Below, piece after piece: positions 15,739 through 24,543 of a DNA stretch of 49,460 bases (position 1 is the stretch's first letter; each line of letters starts with the position of its first letter). The stretch lies in NCBI RefSeq assembly GCF_024505165.1, contig NZ_JANIBK010000018.1:1-49460 (forward strand), written 5' to 3'. The translations under genes and the position numbers were made by a program. The notes below the pieces were generated by a model. That model was not told the origin of the DNA. It saw nothing but the letters and a program-made list of their open reading frames with translations, and searched no databases. Source of the DNA: Methylomonas rivi (lineage in GTDB: Bacteria > Pseudomonadota > Gammaproteobacteria > Methylococcales > Methylomonadaceae).

Positions 15739-16851
15739 TTGATTCATGTAGTATTGGATACCAATATATATAGAAGTAATCCGAGCAGGAATAATCTAAA
15801 TTTCCAGGCTATTGAAAAATTAGCAAACGCTGGGTGGCTAAAACTGCATATACCATATGTGGTTGAGCGCGAGTTCCAAACTCAACAACGCGAAATCTAC
15901 TCAAAAGACTTAGAAAAAGCGCAATCCGGTCTATCTGGTCTATCAAGAAAACAGTTGTCGCCAGAAGTGCTAGAGATAGTAAATTTATTAAAAGCTCAAC
16001 TTGAAGCTGAATCGGAAAATATTCTATTAGACGCCGAGAAACAGCTTACGGACTGGGCTGAAAGTATAGATGCAAACCGGTATCCTTTATGCTTATATCA
16101 GGCGCATACTGCTCTTGAAGCATATTTTCATGGTTTCCCGCCATTCAAGGCACCCAAAATTCGTGACGACATACCAGACAGCTTTGTCGTACAAGCCATT
16201 AACAAATTATGTCTTGAAAATGGTGACATACATTTAGTTGCTGGTGACAAGAAAGTAAGAGATGCCTTTTCTGAAAGAAAATCTGTTACCGTATATAAAG
16301 ATTTATCGGATTTCATTGAATCAGAAATAATTCAAAATGAACTTAAAGACATTGATTTACTTGATAATATAGAAACAATTAAACTCGCTCTCCAAGCCTA
16401 TGAAGATGAATACAGTGAGATTTCCACTAGAATATCCAGTGATGTGGGCGAAGTAATAGTAGGCAAGACGATTAGTGATGCTTCTATACCAGATGATAAT
16501 AATGAAGCAACCATTGATGGGTACTATAGTGCAGATGAAATAGAGCTTGACTTTACTGATCTGGCATATTATGGAAATGGTCAGTTTGGATTTCCATTTA
16601 GTTTGAAAATAATGGTCAGTGCTACTTATTACATATTTAAGGCTGATTACTATTGTATGGATGATGGGCCTTCGGTAACGGATCATAATGATCACTACTT
16701 TGAAGCGGAGGATGAGTTTGAAGTTATGGTAACCGGAACGGTATCAATCACTATTGATCGGGACAAAATAAATATGGATGAATTTTCTGAATGCATTGAT
16801 CAAGAATCAATCGCTATTGATGAAGTTCAGAGCATTGACCTAAGTAAATAG
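15739..16851 (+). CDS. PIN-domain (DUF4935-type) predicted RNase, island gene
   Basis: 370 residues, TTG start at 15739 with GGAG 8 bases upstream. Residues 1-195 are a PIN nuclease domain: VVLDTNIY (Asp7), a Glu at 43 or 45 in VVEREF, Asp147 in DIPDSFVVQAI and Asp170 in LVAGDKKVRDAF, the expected acidic cluster that binds Mg/Mn for RNA cleavage. Residues 230-370 are very acidic and probably beta-rich, of a kind I have seen attached to such PIN domains but cannot name. It lies 75 bases after the ABC-3C ATPase on the same strand and has the same A+T-rich composition, so it may be a fourth component, a second effector or an independent conflict gene carried by the same island. No antitoxin-like gene follows. 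Confidence 0.72.
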   Translation: MIHVVLDTNIYRSNPSRNNLNFQAIEKLANAGWLKLHIPYVVEREFQTQQREIYSKDLEKAQSGLSGLSRKQLSPEVLEIVNLLKAQLEAESENILLDAEKQLTDWAESIDANRYPLCLYQAHTALEAYFHGFPPFKAPKIRDDIPDSFVVQAINKLCLENGDIHLVAGDKKVRDAFSERKSVTVYKDLSDFIESEIIQNELKDIDLLDNIETIKLALQAYEDEYSEISTRISSDVGEVIVGKTISDASIPDDNNEATIDGYYSADEIELDFTDLAYYGNGQFGFPFSLKIMVSATYYIFKADYYCMDDGPSVTDHNDHYFEAEDEFEVMVTGTVSITIDRDKINMDEFSECIDQESIAIDEVQSIDLSK

Positions 16852-17104
16852 CCTCAATGGAATCGAAAATTCGAAGGCAAATACCCTCGATTTCGCCAAC
16901 GCTGCATCAAGGCTATGAAAGGCCTGCCCTAGTCATGCAATCATAAACGCTATCAGGCAGCTATCCATTCCAACGCGGTCACTAAAGCAGATGCGCCGCA
17001 GTCCGCTTGTGGCCGAACCTACCCTATCAGTAGTGAAACGACGAAACCGACCCTTAGGCCTGTTAGAAGTTAAATCGCTTGTTCGTTGACAAGCGTTAAT
17101 ACTG
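16852..17104. other. Right edge of the A+T-rich island; no gene
   Basis: Contains no supportable reading frame. Composition returns toward the backbone by about 16,900. A perfect hairpin CGCTTGT/ACAAGCG (17076-17082 and 17089-17095, 6-base loop) lies just past the stop of the minus-strand kinase-like gene and, read on the minus strand, is followed by ATTTAACTT; it is probably that gene's weak terminator. I saw no integrase remnant, tRNA or clear direct repeat matching the left edge. Confidence 0.4.
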
Positions 17105-17809
17105 TCAATTCATTTCGATTTGAAAATAAACAAGTAAGCGTCTAGCCATATCGGCTTTGCGCGCAATCATCTTCTCGGCTAATGTCCGGCTGCCGCCGTT
17201 GTCAATAACGGCTTCGCGAATCCGTTCGTCGGGAATCCGCACTACCACGCTAATGGCCTGCTGGATGTCGTCGGCAGTCATGTCGGCGAACAGCTTGATT
17301 GCGTGCGGGTTGTCCGCGTCGGTTCGCAGTACATCGAGTTCGTCCACGCGGGCGCCGAATGCCCGGCCTTTGGGATCCCCTTGCGCTCGAAATGCCAGCG
17401 CTCCGCCCACATCGAGCGTCAGCACTTTACCGTTGACGACGCCCTGGTTGTCGCCATTGAAGCCGGCGGCGTCCCAGTTCGCCGTCCAGGCATGCACGCC
17501 GAACCAGCGTTGGGCCTGTTTGCGTTCGCTATCGCTGAGATGGGCAACACACTTCTTGTCGAGTGAGACCCATTCGGTCGCGATTTGGTCGGGCGATTTT
17601 GTGTTTACATAGCTCAACGTCGGCGCGCCGGCCAGTTGGTAGAGCTTGGCCGCAATCGTCTCATTGCGGGCGTGGGCCGGAGATTCCAGCGTCTTCACGT
17701 AGTAGCGCCGTCCGTCATCGTCCTGAAAAATACCCGCGGGGTTGCTGCCCAATTGCTCGCCAACCCGCCGCATGGTGGCGGTATCGATCGGAAGTCTGTT
17801 TGCGTTCAT
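17105..17809 (-). CDS. Predicted kinase-like protein (HipA/PI-kinase-like motifs)
   Basis: 234 residues from the ATG at 17809 (MNANRLPIDTATM). The order of conserved pieces resembles kinases of the HipA/phosphatidylinositol-kinase lineage: a glycine-containing start GSNPAGIFQDDDG followed by YYVK (ATP-binding Lys), RNE (helix C Glu), ANWD..GFNGDNQG (catalytic-loop-like Asp and Asn), then LTLDVGG (metal-binding Asp). Similar domains occur in phage-head-associated and effector proteins. It starts 14 bases after the stop of a protein phosphatase gene on the same strand, so the two form a likely antagonistic pair. The frame continues upstream to 17989 but that part lies inside the phosphatase gene. 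The kinase activity is predicted, not certain. Confidence 0.6.
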   Translation of the reverse strand: MNANRLPIDTATMRRVGEQLGSNPAGIFQDDDGRRYYVKTLESPAHARNETIAAKLYQLAGAPTLSYVNTKSPDQIATEWVSLDKKCVAHLSDSERKQAQRWFGVHAWTANWDAAGFNGDNQGVVNGKVLTLDVGGALAFRAQGDPKGRAFGARVDELDVLRTDADNPHAIKLFADMTADDIQQAISVVVRIPDERIREAVIDNGGSRTLAEKMIARKADMARRLLVYFQIEMN

Positions 17810-17823
17810 CGCTGTACGCTGGC

Positions 17824-18378
17824 TCAGGGAATGGGCTTGGTTCGGCGCACCAGCGCCAGTTGCCCGGGCGTTTCGATGGCGCCCTTGCGCGCGCGGCGAA
17901 CGGCATGGATCGCTTCGTCGGGGTTCATACCCAATTCCGCCAATAGCCGCGCCGCGATCATGCCCGCCCGGCCCAGGCCGCCCTTGCAATGCACCAGCAC
18001 ATCATCCCCATTGCGCAACATCTCGCGAATTTCGCGGCCTTGCGTGACCCACTGCTGTTCGAAAGCCTGAGTAGGAACGGAAAAGTCGGCAATGGGTAGA
18101 TGATGCCATTCGATGCCGCGTCGGCGAATTTCATGCCCAAGTTGCGGCACTTTGAGAGCGTTGAGCTCCGCGGGTTCGACCAAAGTCAGCACCCGCTTTG
18201 CCCCCCACGCCGCGATGGCGTCCAAATCGATGCCGAGGTCGCGCTCCCAGGCGCCCGTGTGCGCAAAATGATCATGTTTGCCGGGGCAGAAAGTGATCCC
18301 GATCCGTCCATGCGACGGGCTCGCGCGTACTTCCGCGATCTGAAGAGGGTGTGTGTGGCTTGTCCGCGCCCCTGCCAT
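17824..18378 (-). CDS. Dual-specificity/tyrosine protein phosphatase (CDKN3-like)
   Basis: 184 residues. The cysteine-phosphatase signature C(x5)R is intact: HCKGGLGRAG with Cys131 and Arg137; Asp98 in LPIADF is placed as the general acid. The segment GITFCPGK...GAWERDLG and the ending GAIETPGQ are typical of a bacterial branch related to eukaryotic CDKN3/KAP, sometimes fused to ADP-ribosylglycohydrolases. It removes phosphate from protein Tyr, Ser or Thr, or from a small molecule. AAGG lies about 9 bases upstream of the start. First gene of a two-gene minus-strand operon with the kinase-like gene; the pair suggests reversible phosphorylation of one target. Confidence 0.8.
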   Translation of the reverse strand: MAGARTSHTHPLQIAEVRASPSHGRIGITFCPGKHDHFAHTGAWERDLGIDLDAIAAWGAKRVLTLVEPAELNALKVPQLGHEIRRRGIEWHHLPIADFSVPTQAFEQQWVTQGREIREMLRNGDDVLVHCKGGLGRAGMIAARLLAELGMNPDEAIHAVRRARKGAIETPGQLALVRRTKPIP

Positions 18379-18470
18379 ATTGCCAACCTTACCAAAGACC
18401 GAATATCGGCGCGGGAGTTTAGCACGAACAATCGACTGCTAATCTGCTCAAGCGGCAAGCAGCGCGCAAA

Positions 18471-18493
18471 AAAACCGCCGTATGGGCGGTTTT
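18471..18493. terminator. Bidirectional intrinsic terminator
   Basis: AAAACCGCC (18471-18479) and GGCGGTTTT (18485-18493) make a 9-bp stem with a 5-base loop, flanked by A and T runs so it can work on both strands. On the minus strand it would stop transcription from the aspartic protease gene before the phosphatase. It is nearly the same as the terminator at 19851-19874. Confidence 0.7.
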
Positions 18494-18530
18494 GGGTTAG
18501 GGCGCTCGGTCAATCAGTAAGCCCGCGTAG

Positions 18531-18556
18531 CCGCGATTAGCGAAGCGTAATCGCGG
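18531..18556. repeat. REP-like palindrome
   Basis: CCGCGATTA (18531-18539) and TAATCGCGG (18548-18556) are perfect inverted repeats around GCGAAGCG. The 26-base unit resembles the widespread extragenic palindromes built on AGCGAAGCGTAATC. Only one copy was noticed in the window. Confidence 0.5.
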
Positions 18557-18614
18557 CAATGAACCAAGTAGGAAAGAGTTAATTCCGGCTATTGCTACCG
18601 ATCAACCCGGCGGG

Positions 18615-19115
18615 CTAATTTTTGGCCAGATCTAGCGAACGCGCTTTACAATCACTGAGAATCAAGTGAGCTGGATCCACCGAGAGAGCGAACGGGGCCA
18701 CTTTCTTCAAAGCGCTTAACCCGAGTATCTGGCGTTCGGTTCCCTTAAATACGGCGGCTTCCACGTCATGAATGATGCAGCAGCAGCCGATGTTTAGGTT
18801 CGCGATGCGATAAATCGGCACAATGACATCCGTACCGTCAGCCATCATGCCTCCAACTTGCTTGACGTAGTCAAGCTTTCCGCGCTCCTTCAACAATTCG
18901 AGAGTAGCTTCGTTGATAGTGACATAGTCAGAACCCGTATCAACCATAAGCTCGTTCTTTGCTACCCCGTCAAATTCAACGGGAACATAATATGTCGCCG
19001 TCCCTTTCTTGCTCATGGGAACCGTGGTACCGAATTGAACGACTTGCACAGCTTGAGCGGGTGGAACCAAAAAGCACAAACTAACGAATAGTAGCGCTAC
19101 GGCATGCATAAACAT
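18615..19115 (-). CDS. Secreted retropepsin-like aspartic protease
   Basis: 166 residues. A signal peptide is clear (hydrophobic ALLFVSLCFLVPPAQA, cleavage after residue 22). The mature part is a single-domain clan AA aspartic protease: ELMVDTGSDYVTI with catalytic Asp59, a glycine flap region GGMMADG, and the ILGLSALKK motif near the end that matches the hydrophobic-hydrophobic-Gly element. Such proteins work as dimers in the periplasm or inner membrane. The unusual CCC at about residue 111 may bind metal or form disulfides. An in-frame ATG two codons later is an alternative start. Monocistronic, with the hairpin at 18471-18493 as the likely terminator. Substrate unknown. Confidence 0.78.
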   Translation of the reverse strand: MFMHAVALLFVSLCFLVPPAQAVQVVQFGTTVPMSKKGTATYYVPVEFDGVAKNELMVDTGSDYVTINEATLELLKERGKLDYVKQVGGMMADGTDVIVPIYRIANLNIGCCCIIHDVEAAVFKGTERQILGLSALKKVAPFALSVDPAHLILSDCKARSLDLAKN

Positions 19116-19430
19116 AAATGACCTCGGAAATTTAATTACCTCGCACTTATTGTTTACAGCGCATATCGTATGCCATAAGTAGATTTCCTTTATTTACAGA
19201 TAGTTAATAGCATAAGACTAAACTAATCCGGACTTGTTGGCACCAAATCGGAGCATAATGGGTTTTGATGCGCACCAAAATAGCGCACGATCACTTTCGA
19301 TCCGATAGAATTCAGTAAAATAATGTTGCTCGCATAATTTCGAATCGATATAATCAATCATCCTATACGACACAGGGAATGGTACGTGGGGTTACCTTCT
19401 TATAACTAAATCAATAGTGGGACTACTAAA
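19116..19430. other. A+T-rich divergent promoter region
   Basis: A 315-base gap between the protease gene (minus) and a small secreted-protein gene (plus), so it should hold both promoters. It has two similar pieces, GGCACCAAATCGGAGCA near 19240 and GCGCACCAAAATAGCGCA near 19270, the latter an inverted repeat (TGCGC...GCGCA), a possible regulator site. No gene seen. Confidence 0.35.
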
Positions 19431-19724
19431 ATGAAAAAACCTACTCAAATTGCAAGTTTGTTAGTTGCTTTGATAACGGCTTTATTCTCAACAAGCATTT
19501 TTGCGGACGCCAGCAACTGCAATGCCTTCTATCCAAAGGTTCCTTACAATTGCGAATTAGTAAGAATCAAGAGTCTTCCCTTGGAACGTGCGGATTTTTC
19601 TGCTTTTGAAACGGGTGCGAGTGTGGCTAAAGCTTCGGCTGGTCATGTACAGCATCCCCTCCGCTCCGTGTCACGCGATACTGCAAGAAAATTACGATCC
19701 CATTCAACAGAAATCGCGAATTGA
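19431..19724 (+). CDS. Small secreted hypothetical protein, 97 aa
   Basis: 97 residues with a convincing signal peptide (MKKPTQIASLLVALITALFS, cleavage after STSIFA at residue 25). The mature 72 residues have two Cys near the N terminus (SNC and YNCEL) that could form a disulfide, then a low-complexity Ala/Ser/Arg tail. I do not recognise the family. The tail looks less conserved than the start, so a frameshifted or shortened gene is possible. A weak GGGAC precedes the start. Confidence 0.5.
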   Translation: MKKPTQIASLLVALITALFSTSIFADASNCNAFYPKVPYNCELVRIKSLPLERADFSAFETGASVAKASAGHVQHPLRSVSRDTARKLRSHSTEIAN

Positions 19725-19850
19725 TATTGTGTAGTCGCTTTGGACGTTACAATTCGGCTTTCAGCTCTTGCCGGATGTTGCGTAAAATCATACGGCGGCA
19801 AACGAACCGTCAGCTTGAATTAGCCCTACACCGATAGGCAGTACGCAAAA

Positions 19851-19874
19851 AAAACCGCCCAGCTGGGCGGTTTT
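19851..19874. terminator. Bidirectional intrinsic terminator downstream of rpiA
   Basis: AAAACCGCCC (19851-19860) and GGGCGGTTTT (19865-19874) form a 10-bp stem with loop AGCT, flanked by eight A on one side and six T on the other. It lies 20 bases past the rpiA stop on the minus strand and also closes the plus-strand small gene. Confidence 0.85.
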
Positions 19875-19894
19875 TTGTTCGGCCGCGTGGCCGA

Positions 19895-20572
19895 TCAGTA
19901 AGTAATCACTTCCGAACCTTTGCCCACCAATACGACATCGGCGTCGCGCATTGCAAACAGGCCGTTGGTGATGACGCCGGGGATATTATTGATGGCTTGT
20001 TCCATACCGACCGGGTCGACAATGCTCAGATTGTAAACATCCAGAATTTCGCAGCCGTTATCGGTGATGTACGGTTGGCCGGTGTCCTTATTCATGCGCA
20101 ATTCGGGGGTACCGCCCAGTTTGGCCAATTGTCTGGCCACGAAGCTGCGCGACAAGGGCAGCACTTCGACAGGCAACGGAAATTTGCCCATTACGTCCAC
20201 GCATTTGCTTTCGTCGACGATACAGACGAATTTTTTGCTGGCGCCGGCGATGATTTTCTCGCGGGTCAAGGCGCCGCCGCCGCCTTTCAGCATTTTTCGG
20301 TGTGGAGTGACTTCGTCCGCGCCGTCCACGTACACTTCCAGATCGCCGCTTTGGTTTAATTCCAAAACCTTGATGCCGATGGATTGCAGATGCTCGGTGG
20401 TTTTGATGGAGCTGGAAACCGCCGCTTCGATGTCGTGTTTAAAATCGCAGTCGGCCAGTTGGTTGATCAAATGGGTGACGGTGGAGCCGGTACCCATGCC
20501 GATCACAGGTACGTTTTTCAGGTATTGCAGAGCCGCCGCCGCTACTTGTTTTTTTAATTCATCTTGGGTCAT
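19895..20572 (-). CDS. rpiA: Ribose-5-phosphate isomerase A
   Basis: 225 residues from ATG 20572 ([10 protein letters not shown]), the usual length. It converts ribulose-5-phosphate and ribose-5-phosphate in the pentose phosphate pathway. Family motifs: GMGTGSTV near residue 26, [10 protein letters not shown] near 55, VDGADEV near 82 (catalytic Asp), [12 protein letters not shown] near 95 (catalytic Glu) and VDESKCV. AGGA lies about 9 bases upstream of the start. The frame is open to 20659, but the extra 29 residues are unlike the family. Single gene with the strong terminator at 19851-19874. Confidence 0.96.
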   Translation of the reverse strand: MTQDELKKQVAAAALQYLKNVPVIGMGTGSTVTHLINQLADCDFKHDIEAAVSSSIKTTEHLQSIGIKVLELNQSGDLEVYVDGADEVTPHRKMLKGGGGALTREKIIAGASKKFVCIVDESKCVDVMGKFPLPVEVLPLSRSFVARQLAKLGGTPELRMNKDTGQPYITDNGCEILDVYNLSIVDPVGMEQAINNIPGVITNGLFAMRDADVVLVGKGSEVITY

Positions 20573-20750
20573 TGTTGTTATTCCTGATGAGAGGTGGTGT
20601 GAAAATCGGCCGCGGCGATGTTGCCGCGTGGGTGTGGGATAATAACCGATTAACGCCAATCTCTCAGCAGTTTTTACGCCGGCGGGGATGTGGGGGCTAT
20701 ACCGTTCAGGCTACACGGGGCAATGGCTGCAGCCGGTACCGAGGATCAGA

Positions 20751-22274
20751 ATGCATCAATATATCGAAAAAATATTACGCGCCAAGGTGTACGACGTGGC
20801 GGAGGAAACGCCGCTGGATTTTGCCTCCGGCTTGTCCGACCGGCTGGAAAACCGGGTTTATTTGAAGCGGGAGGATTTACAGCCGGTATTTTCCTTCAAA
20901 TTGCGCGGGGCCTATAACAAAATGGCCGCGCTGACTCCGGAGCAGGCCGAGCGGGGCGTGATCGCCGCATCGGCCGGCAACCATGCCCAGGGCGTGGCAT
21001 TGGCGGCGAAAAAACTCGGCATCAAGGCCTTGATCGTAATGCCGAAAACCACTCCGGAAATCAAAGTAAAATCCGTCAAGGCCCGCGGCGCCAAAATCGT
21101 CCTGCACGGCGATTCTTACGACGATGCTTACAGTCACGCCCAGGAGTTGGCTGGCGAGAAGGGGCTGGTGTTTATTCACCCTTACGACGACCCGGAGGTG
21201 ATTGCCGGCCAGGGCACGGTGGGGATGGAAATCCTGCGCCAGCACAACGGCGATATTCACGCCATTTTCGTGCCGGTGGGCGGCGGCGGGCTGGTGGCCG
21301 GGATTGCCGCCTATGTGAAATTCGTGCGGCCGGAGATCAAGATTATTGCCGTGGAACCCGACGATGCCGATTGTTTGAATCAAGCCTTGAAAGCCGGCCG
21401 GCGGGTGGTGCTACCGCAAGTCGGCTTGTTTGCCGACGGCGTGGCGGTAAAACAAATCGGCGCCGAGCCCTTCCGCATCGCCCGGCAACATGTGGATGCA
21501 GTGATTACCGTCAGCACCGACGAGATTTGCGCCGCCATCAAGGACATTTTCGACGATACTCGCTCGGTGGCGGAACCGGCCGGCGCGCTGGCGGTGGCCG
21601 GCTTGAAAAAATATGTCGAACAATCCGGTTTGCGTCAACAAACCTTGGTAGCGATAGACAGCGGCGCCAATATCAATTTCGACCGCTTACGTTATGTGGC
21701 GGAGCGTACCTTGGTGGGCGAACATCGGGAAATATTGCTGGCGGTGGCGATACCGGAGCAGCCCGGCAGTTTTTTGAAATTCTGCAAAAAAATCGGCAAA
21801 CGCAGCATTACCGAATTCAATTACCGTTATTTCGACCGGCGGCTGGCGCAGGTGTTTGTCGGCATCAGCAGTAGCGGTCTGGAAGGCGACCGCGAGCAAT
21901 TGATCGCGCATCTGGAGGAAGATGGCTTTTTGGTAACGGATATGACCGTCAACGAACTGGCCAAGGACCATATCCGCCATATGGTGGGGGGGCATGGCCC
22001 CAGCGAGTTGAACGAAAGCGTCTATAGCGTGGAGTTTCCGGAACGGCCCGGCGCATTGCTGAAATTTTTGCTGTCGCTGGGCAGCCAATGGAATATCAGT
22101 TTGTTTCATTACCGCAACCACGGCGCCGCGTTCGGTAAGGTGTTGATCGGCTTGCAAATGGCTGCCGCGGAATGCGCGGCTTTCGAACAATGTCTACATG
22201 GCTTGGGCTTGGCGTTTCAGCAGGAAACCGGCAATCCCGCCTATCGTTTGTTTGCCGGCGGTAGCGCCGAATAA
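20751..22274 (+). CDS. ilvA: Threonine dehydratase, biosynthetic
   Basis: 507 residues from ATG 20751 (MHQYIEKILR), with GAGG about 7 bases upstream; a longer frame to 20688 is less likely. It deaminates threonine to 2-oxobutyrate, the first step of isoleucine synthesis. The PLP lysine is Lys50 in FSFKLRGA, and the phosphate-binding loop is VGGGGLVAG near 185. After residue 320 there are two ACT-like regulatory domains (EQPGSFLKFCKKIG and ERPGALLKFLLSLG), as in the isoleucine-inhibited, valine-activated E. coli enzyme, so allosteric control is expected. Divergent from rpiA, sharing a 178-base promoter region. Confidence 0.96.
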   Translation: MHQYIEKILRAKVYDVAEETPLDFASGLSDRLENRVYLKREDLQPVFSFKLRGAYNKMAALTPEQAERGVIAASAGNHAQGVALAAKKLGIKALIVMPKTTPEIKVKSVKARGAKIVLHGDSYDDAYSHAQELAGEKGLVFIHPYDDPEVIAGQGTVGMEILRQHNGDIHAIFVPVGGGGLVAGIAAYVKFVRPEIKIIAVEPDDADCLNQALKAGRRVVLPQVGLFADGVAVKQIGAEPFRIARQHVDAVITVSTDEICAAIKDIFDDTRSVAEPAGALAVAGLKKYVEQSGLRQQTLVAIDSGANINFDRLRYVAERTLVGEHREILLAVAIPEQPGSFLKFCKKIGKRSITEFNYRYFDRRLAQVFVGISSSGLEGDREQLIAHLEEDGFLVTDMTVNELAKDHIRHMVGGHGPSELNESVYSVEFPERPGALLKFLLSLGSQWNISLFHYRNHGAAFGKVLIGLQMAAAECAAFEQCLHGLGLAFQQETGNPAYRLFAGGSAE

Positions 22275-22851
22275 ATGGGCTGGCGGGCGTTTTTGCAAAG
22301 CGTCCGCCAATGCGTTTGCGATGAAGGTAGCAAACCCAATAAACGTAATGAAATTCTACGTGCCTTTCCGGTTCCGGCTGGATAAACTGCGAACGTAGCT
22401 GGGGATGACGTTTGCAAGCTCCGAATAAGCCGATTCCGCTCATGGTTCGACAATCTCTCGGTAACCGCGCCTGCGTTGCTCTAACTTAGCATTCTTGCAG
22501 TCGAGCGCGAACGGAATCAACAACTTGCCGTTAGTCCCGAGCCTGTCGAAGGACTTAATCGGAGCCTCCTTAATGGGGCCTGCCGTTTAAAATTTTTCCA
22601 CCGGCTGTTCGAACGGGAGGCCGGAAAATTTTAACGAGGATTATTCATATCGCGTTTTAGCGGTGCGTGCGTCTCTTTACTTAAAGTAATGGCGGTCTAT
22701 TGCGTATGGCAGTTCGGTATCGGCCTATTTTGCGGTGTGTACTGACGACGGGATGTAGTGGGTCCCAGCCGCCCTTGCGCGTCGGCGCCGATACCTCGTT
22801 TGGGTGTGCGTTTTGGGGTAACCGGGCCGCCCGGCCGCTATTGGAGCAGCC
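22275..22851. other. 577-base intergenic region
   Basis: No supportable gene. It contains GAGCCTGTCGAAGG near 22540, a short repeat unit common between genes of many bacteria, and a long imperfect inverted repeat AAAATTTTTCC (22589-22599) against GGAAAATTTT (22623-22632), whose 23-base loop holds CCGG on both sides. The promoter of the sensor gene at 22852 is probably in the last 200 bases, but no clear -35/-10 pair stands out. Confidence 0.4.
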
Positions 22852-24543
22852 ATGAGCTGGAAAGCATTGTTTGCAGTATCGGCAAGGTTTTTAGTGCCCA
22901 TGCTGTTTGCCGCCGCGGCGTTGCTGGCGATCGGCGTCAACTATCGGTTACAGGTCAAACAATACGCGGAAGCGATTCGGTTTAGCGAGCAAAAACGCCT
23001 GCGGGAGCATTTAGGTATCGAACGGACCCGGCTGGAGCGGGAATGGGAGCTGAATAATGTAGCGCAGGTGCGCCGGCTGGTGGCGGGTTTGCCGTTACTG
23101 AGCGGGATCGCGCATGCCTGGTTGATCGACGAAGCCGGGCGCGTTGTGGCCGCCTTATCGGAGGCCGAGCTTGGGCAATCGATGGCAACGGTCTTGGCTA
23201 AACAATCCGAAGGCTTGCGCAATACCCTTCAGGTTGAAAAAACGGCGTGGCATCCGGAGATACGCATTTATTCCATCCAAGGCGAACAAGCCTTGCTGGG
23301 CGCGGTTGGCGTTCGGCCGAATTTGCTGTTGTTGGCGCGGCTGGATTTGCGGCCCGCCCTGGCCGAGCAGTCGGTGTTGGGAGGCCGGTATTTAATTCGC
23401 CAAGCCGGTGTGATTGTTGTGTTGACGATACTGCTGGGCGGTTTATTGCATTTTTTATGGTTTCGCCGCGCGGCGCATCTTACCGCTACCGCCATTGCCA
23501 TGGGCAAGGGCGATTTCGAGTTGCGCACCCAAATGGAGGGCGGCGACGAGTTGGCGGCCATAGGCGCGGCGTTGGATAATCTGGCCGTCAATCAACAACG
23601 GTATCAGGCGGAATTGCGCCAGCTCCTGCGTAAATTGGAGACCATCGCCAATGCTTCGCCGGTGTTGTTTTGGTCATCCCGGCCGGATAAGGAATGCAAA
23701 TGGTTCAATCAGCGCTGGCTGGATTTTACCGGGCGCGGCATGGAACAAGAACGGGGCATCGGCTGGTTGGAGAATATCCACCCCGACGATGTCGAACGCT
23801 TTTGGGCGGCGTATGCCGGTGCGTTCGACCGGCGCCAGCCGTTTGCCGTCCAATGGCGCTTGCGCCGCCGGGACGGCCAATACCGTTGGCTGCTCAATCA
23901 CGGCATGCCGCGTTACGATGCCGATGGGTACTTTCTGGGCTATATCGGTTCCTGCCTGGATATTACCGAGCAAAAGCAGCTGAACGAGCGGCTCGCCGCC
24001 AGCGAGGCCTATTACCGCCATTTATTCGAACATAACCCGGCGCCGATGTTGATTTTTGCGCGGGCAGGCTTGCGGCTGCTGTCGGTTAACCAAGCTTTTC
24101 AGGAACACTACGGTTATAGCCGGGAGCAAGCGCTGTCTCTGGAACTGCCCGATTTATACCCGGAATCCGAAAAAGCGGCCATCATGGGTTTGGCGGAAGA
24201 GTGGCACGATCATGCTCTTGCCGGAGAATGGCACCACCGGAAACGGAATGGAGAATTCATGGATGTCGTGGCCCATTCCCACGGTTTGATTTACGCCGAT
24301 CAAGCCTGCAGGGTCATGGTGATCGTCGATATTACCGAACGAAAACGGGGGGAATTGATTTTGCAGCAACGCAACGAGGAGCTGGAGTGCTTTAATGTAG
24401 CCTCCACCGAGCGGGAGTTGGCGATGATCGATTTAAAACGGCAAATCAACGCCTTATCCGCTCAATTGGGGCAACCGCCGCCTTACGACCTGAGCTTTGC
24501 CGGCGATGCGCCCATGCCGCCCGCGAGCGGGAAAAGCGCGTGA
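22852..24543 (+). CDS. Membrane PAS-domain sensor protein without a kinase domain
   Basis: 563 residues. Membrane segment at about 10-29, a periplasmic sensor region of about 150 residues, a second membrane segment near 185-205, then a HAMP-like linker (AIAMGKGDFELRTQMEGGDELAAIGAAL). Two PAS domains follow (about 265-385 and 390-505), the first with the PAC ending GSCLDITEQKQL and the second VIVDITERKRG. The chain ends in a coiled coil (ELAMIDLKRQINAL) that normally leads into a histidine kinase, but no H-box or ATPase domain is present. Its stop overlaps the next gene, a histidine kinase, by 4 bases (24540-24543), so the two may form one split receptor complex or signal by dimerisation. Start ATG 22852 follows GGAGC. 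Confidence 0.85.
   Translation: MSWKALFAVSARFLVPMLFAAAALLAIGVNYRLQVKQYAEAIRFSEQKRLREHLGIERTRLEREWELNNVAQVRRLVAGLPLLSGIAHAWLIDEAGRVVAALSEAELGQSMATVLAKQSEGLRNTLQVEKTAWHPEIRIYSIQGEQALLGAVGVRPNLLLLARLDLRPALAEQSVLGGRYLIRQAGVIVVLTILLGGLLHFLWFRRAAHLTATAIAMGKGDFELRTQMEGGDELAAIGAALDNLAVNQQRYQAELRQLLRKLETIANASPVLFWSSRPDKECKWFNQRWLDFTGRGMEQERGIGWLENIHPDDVERFWAAYAGAFDRRQPFAVQWRLRRRDGQYRWLLNHGMPRYDADGYFLGYIGSCLDITEQKQLNERLAASEAYYRHLFEHNPAPMLIFARAGLRLLSVNQAFQEHYGYSREQALSLELPDLYPESEKAAIMGLAEEWHDHALAGEWHHRKRNGEFMDVVAHSHGLIYADQACRVMVIVDITERKRGELILQQRNEELECFNVASTERELAMIDLKRQINALSAQLGQPPPYDLSFAGDAPMPPASGKSA

Noticed and set aside
16852-17104. Integrase, tRNA or att direct repeats marking the island's right end
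   Set aside because: No tRNA-like sequence, no integrase reading frame, and no repeat of 12 or more bases shared with 12,840-13,063 was found by eye.
17810-17989. 60-residue N-terminal extension of the kinase-like protein
   Set aside because: This part overlaps the phosphatase gene in another frame and is Arg/Gly/Pro-rich without similarity to the rest; ATG 17809 after the phosphatase stop fits an operon.
19240-19275. Possible sigma-54 promoter TGGCAC...GAGCA
   Set aside because: The distance between the GG and GC elements is two bases longer than sigma-54 promoters allow, and the -12 box is poor.
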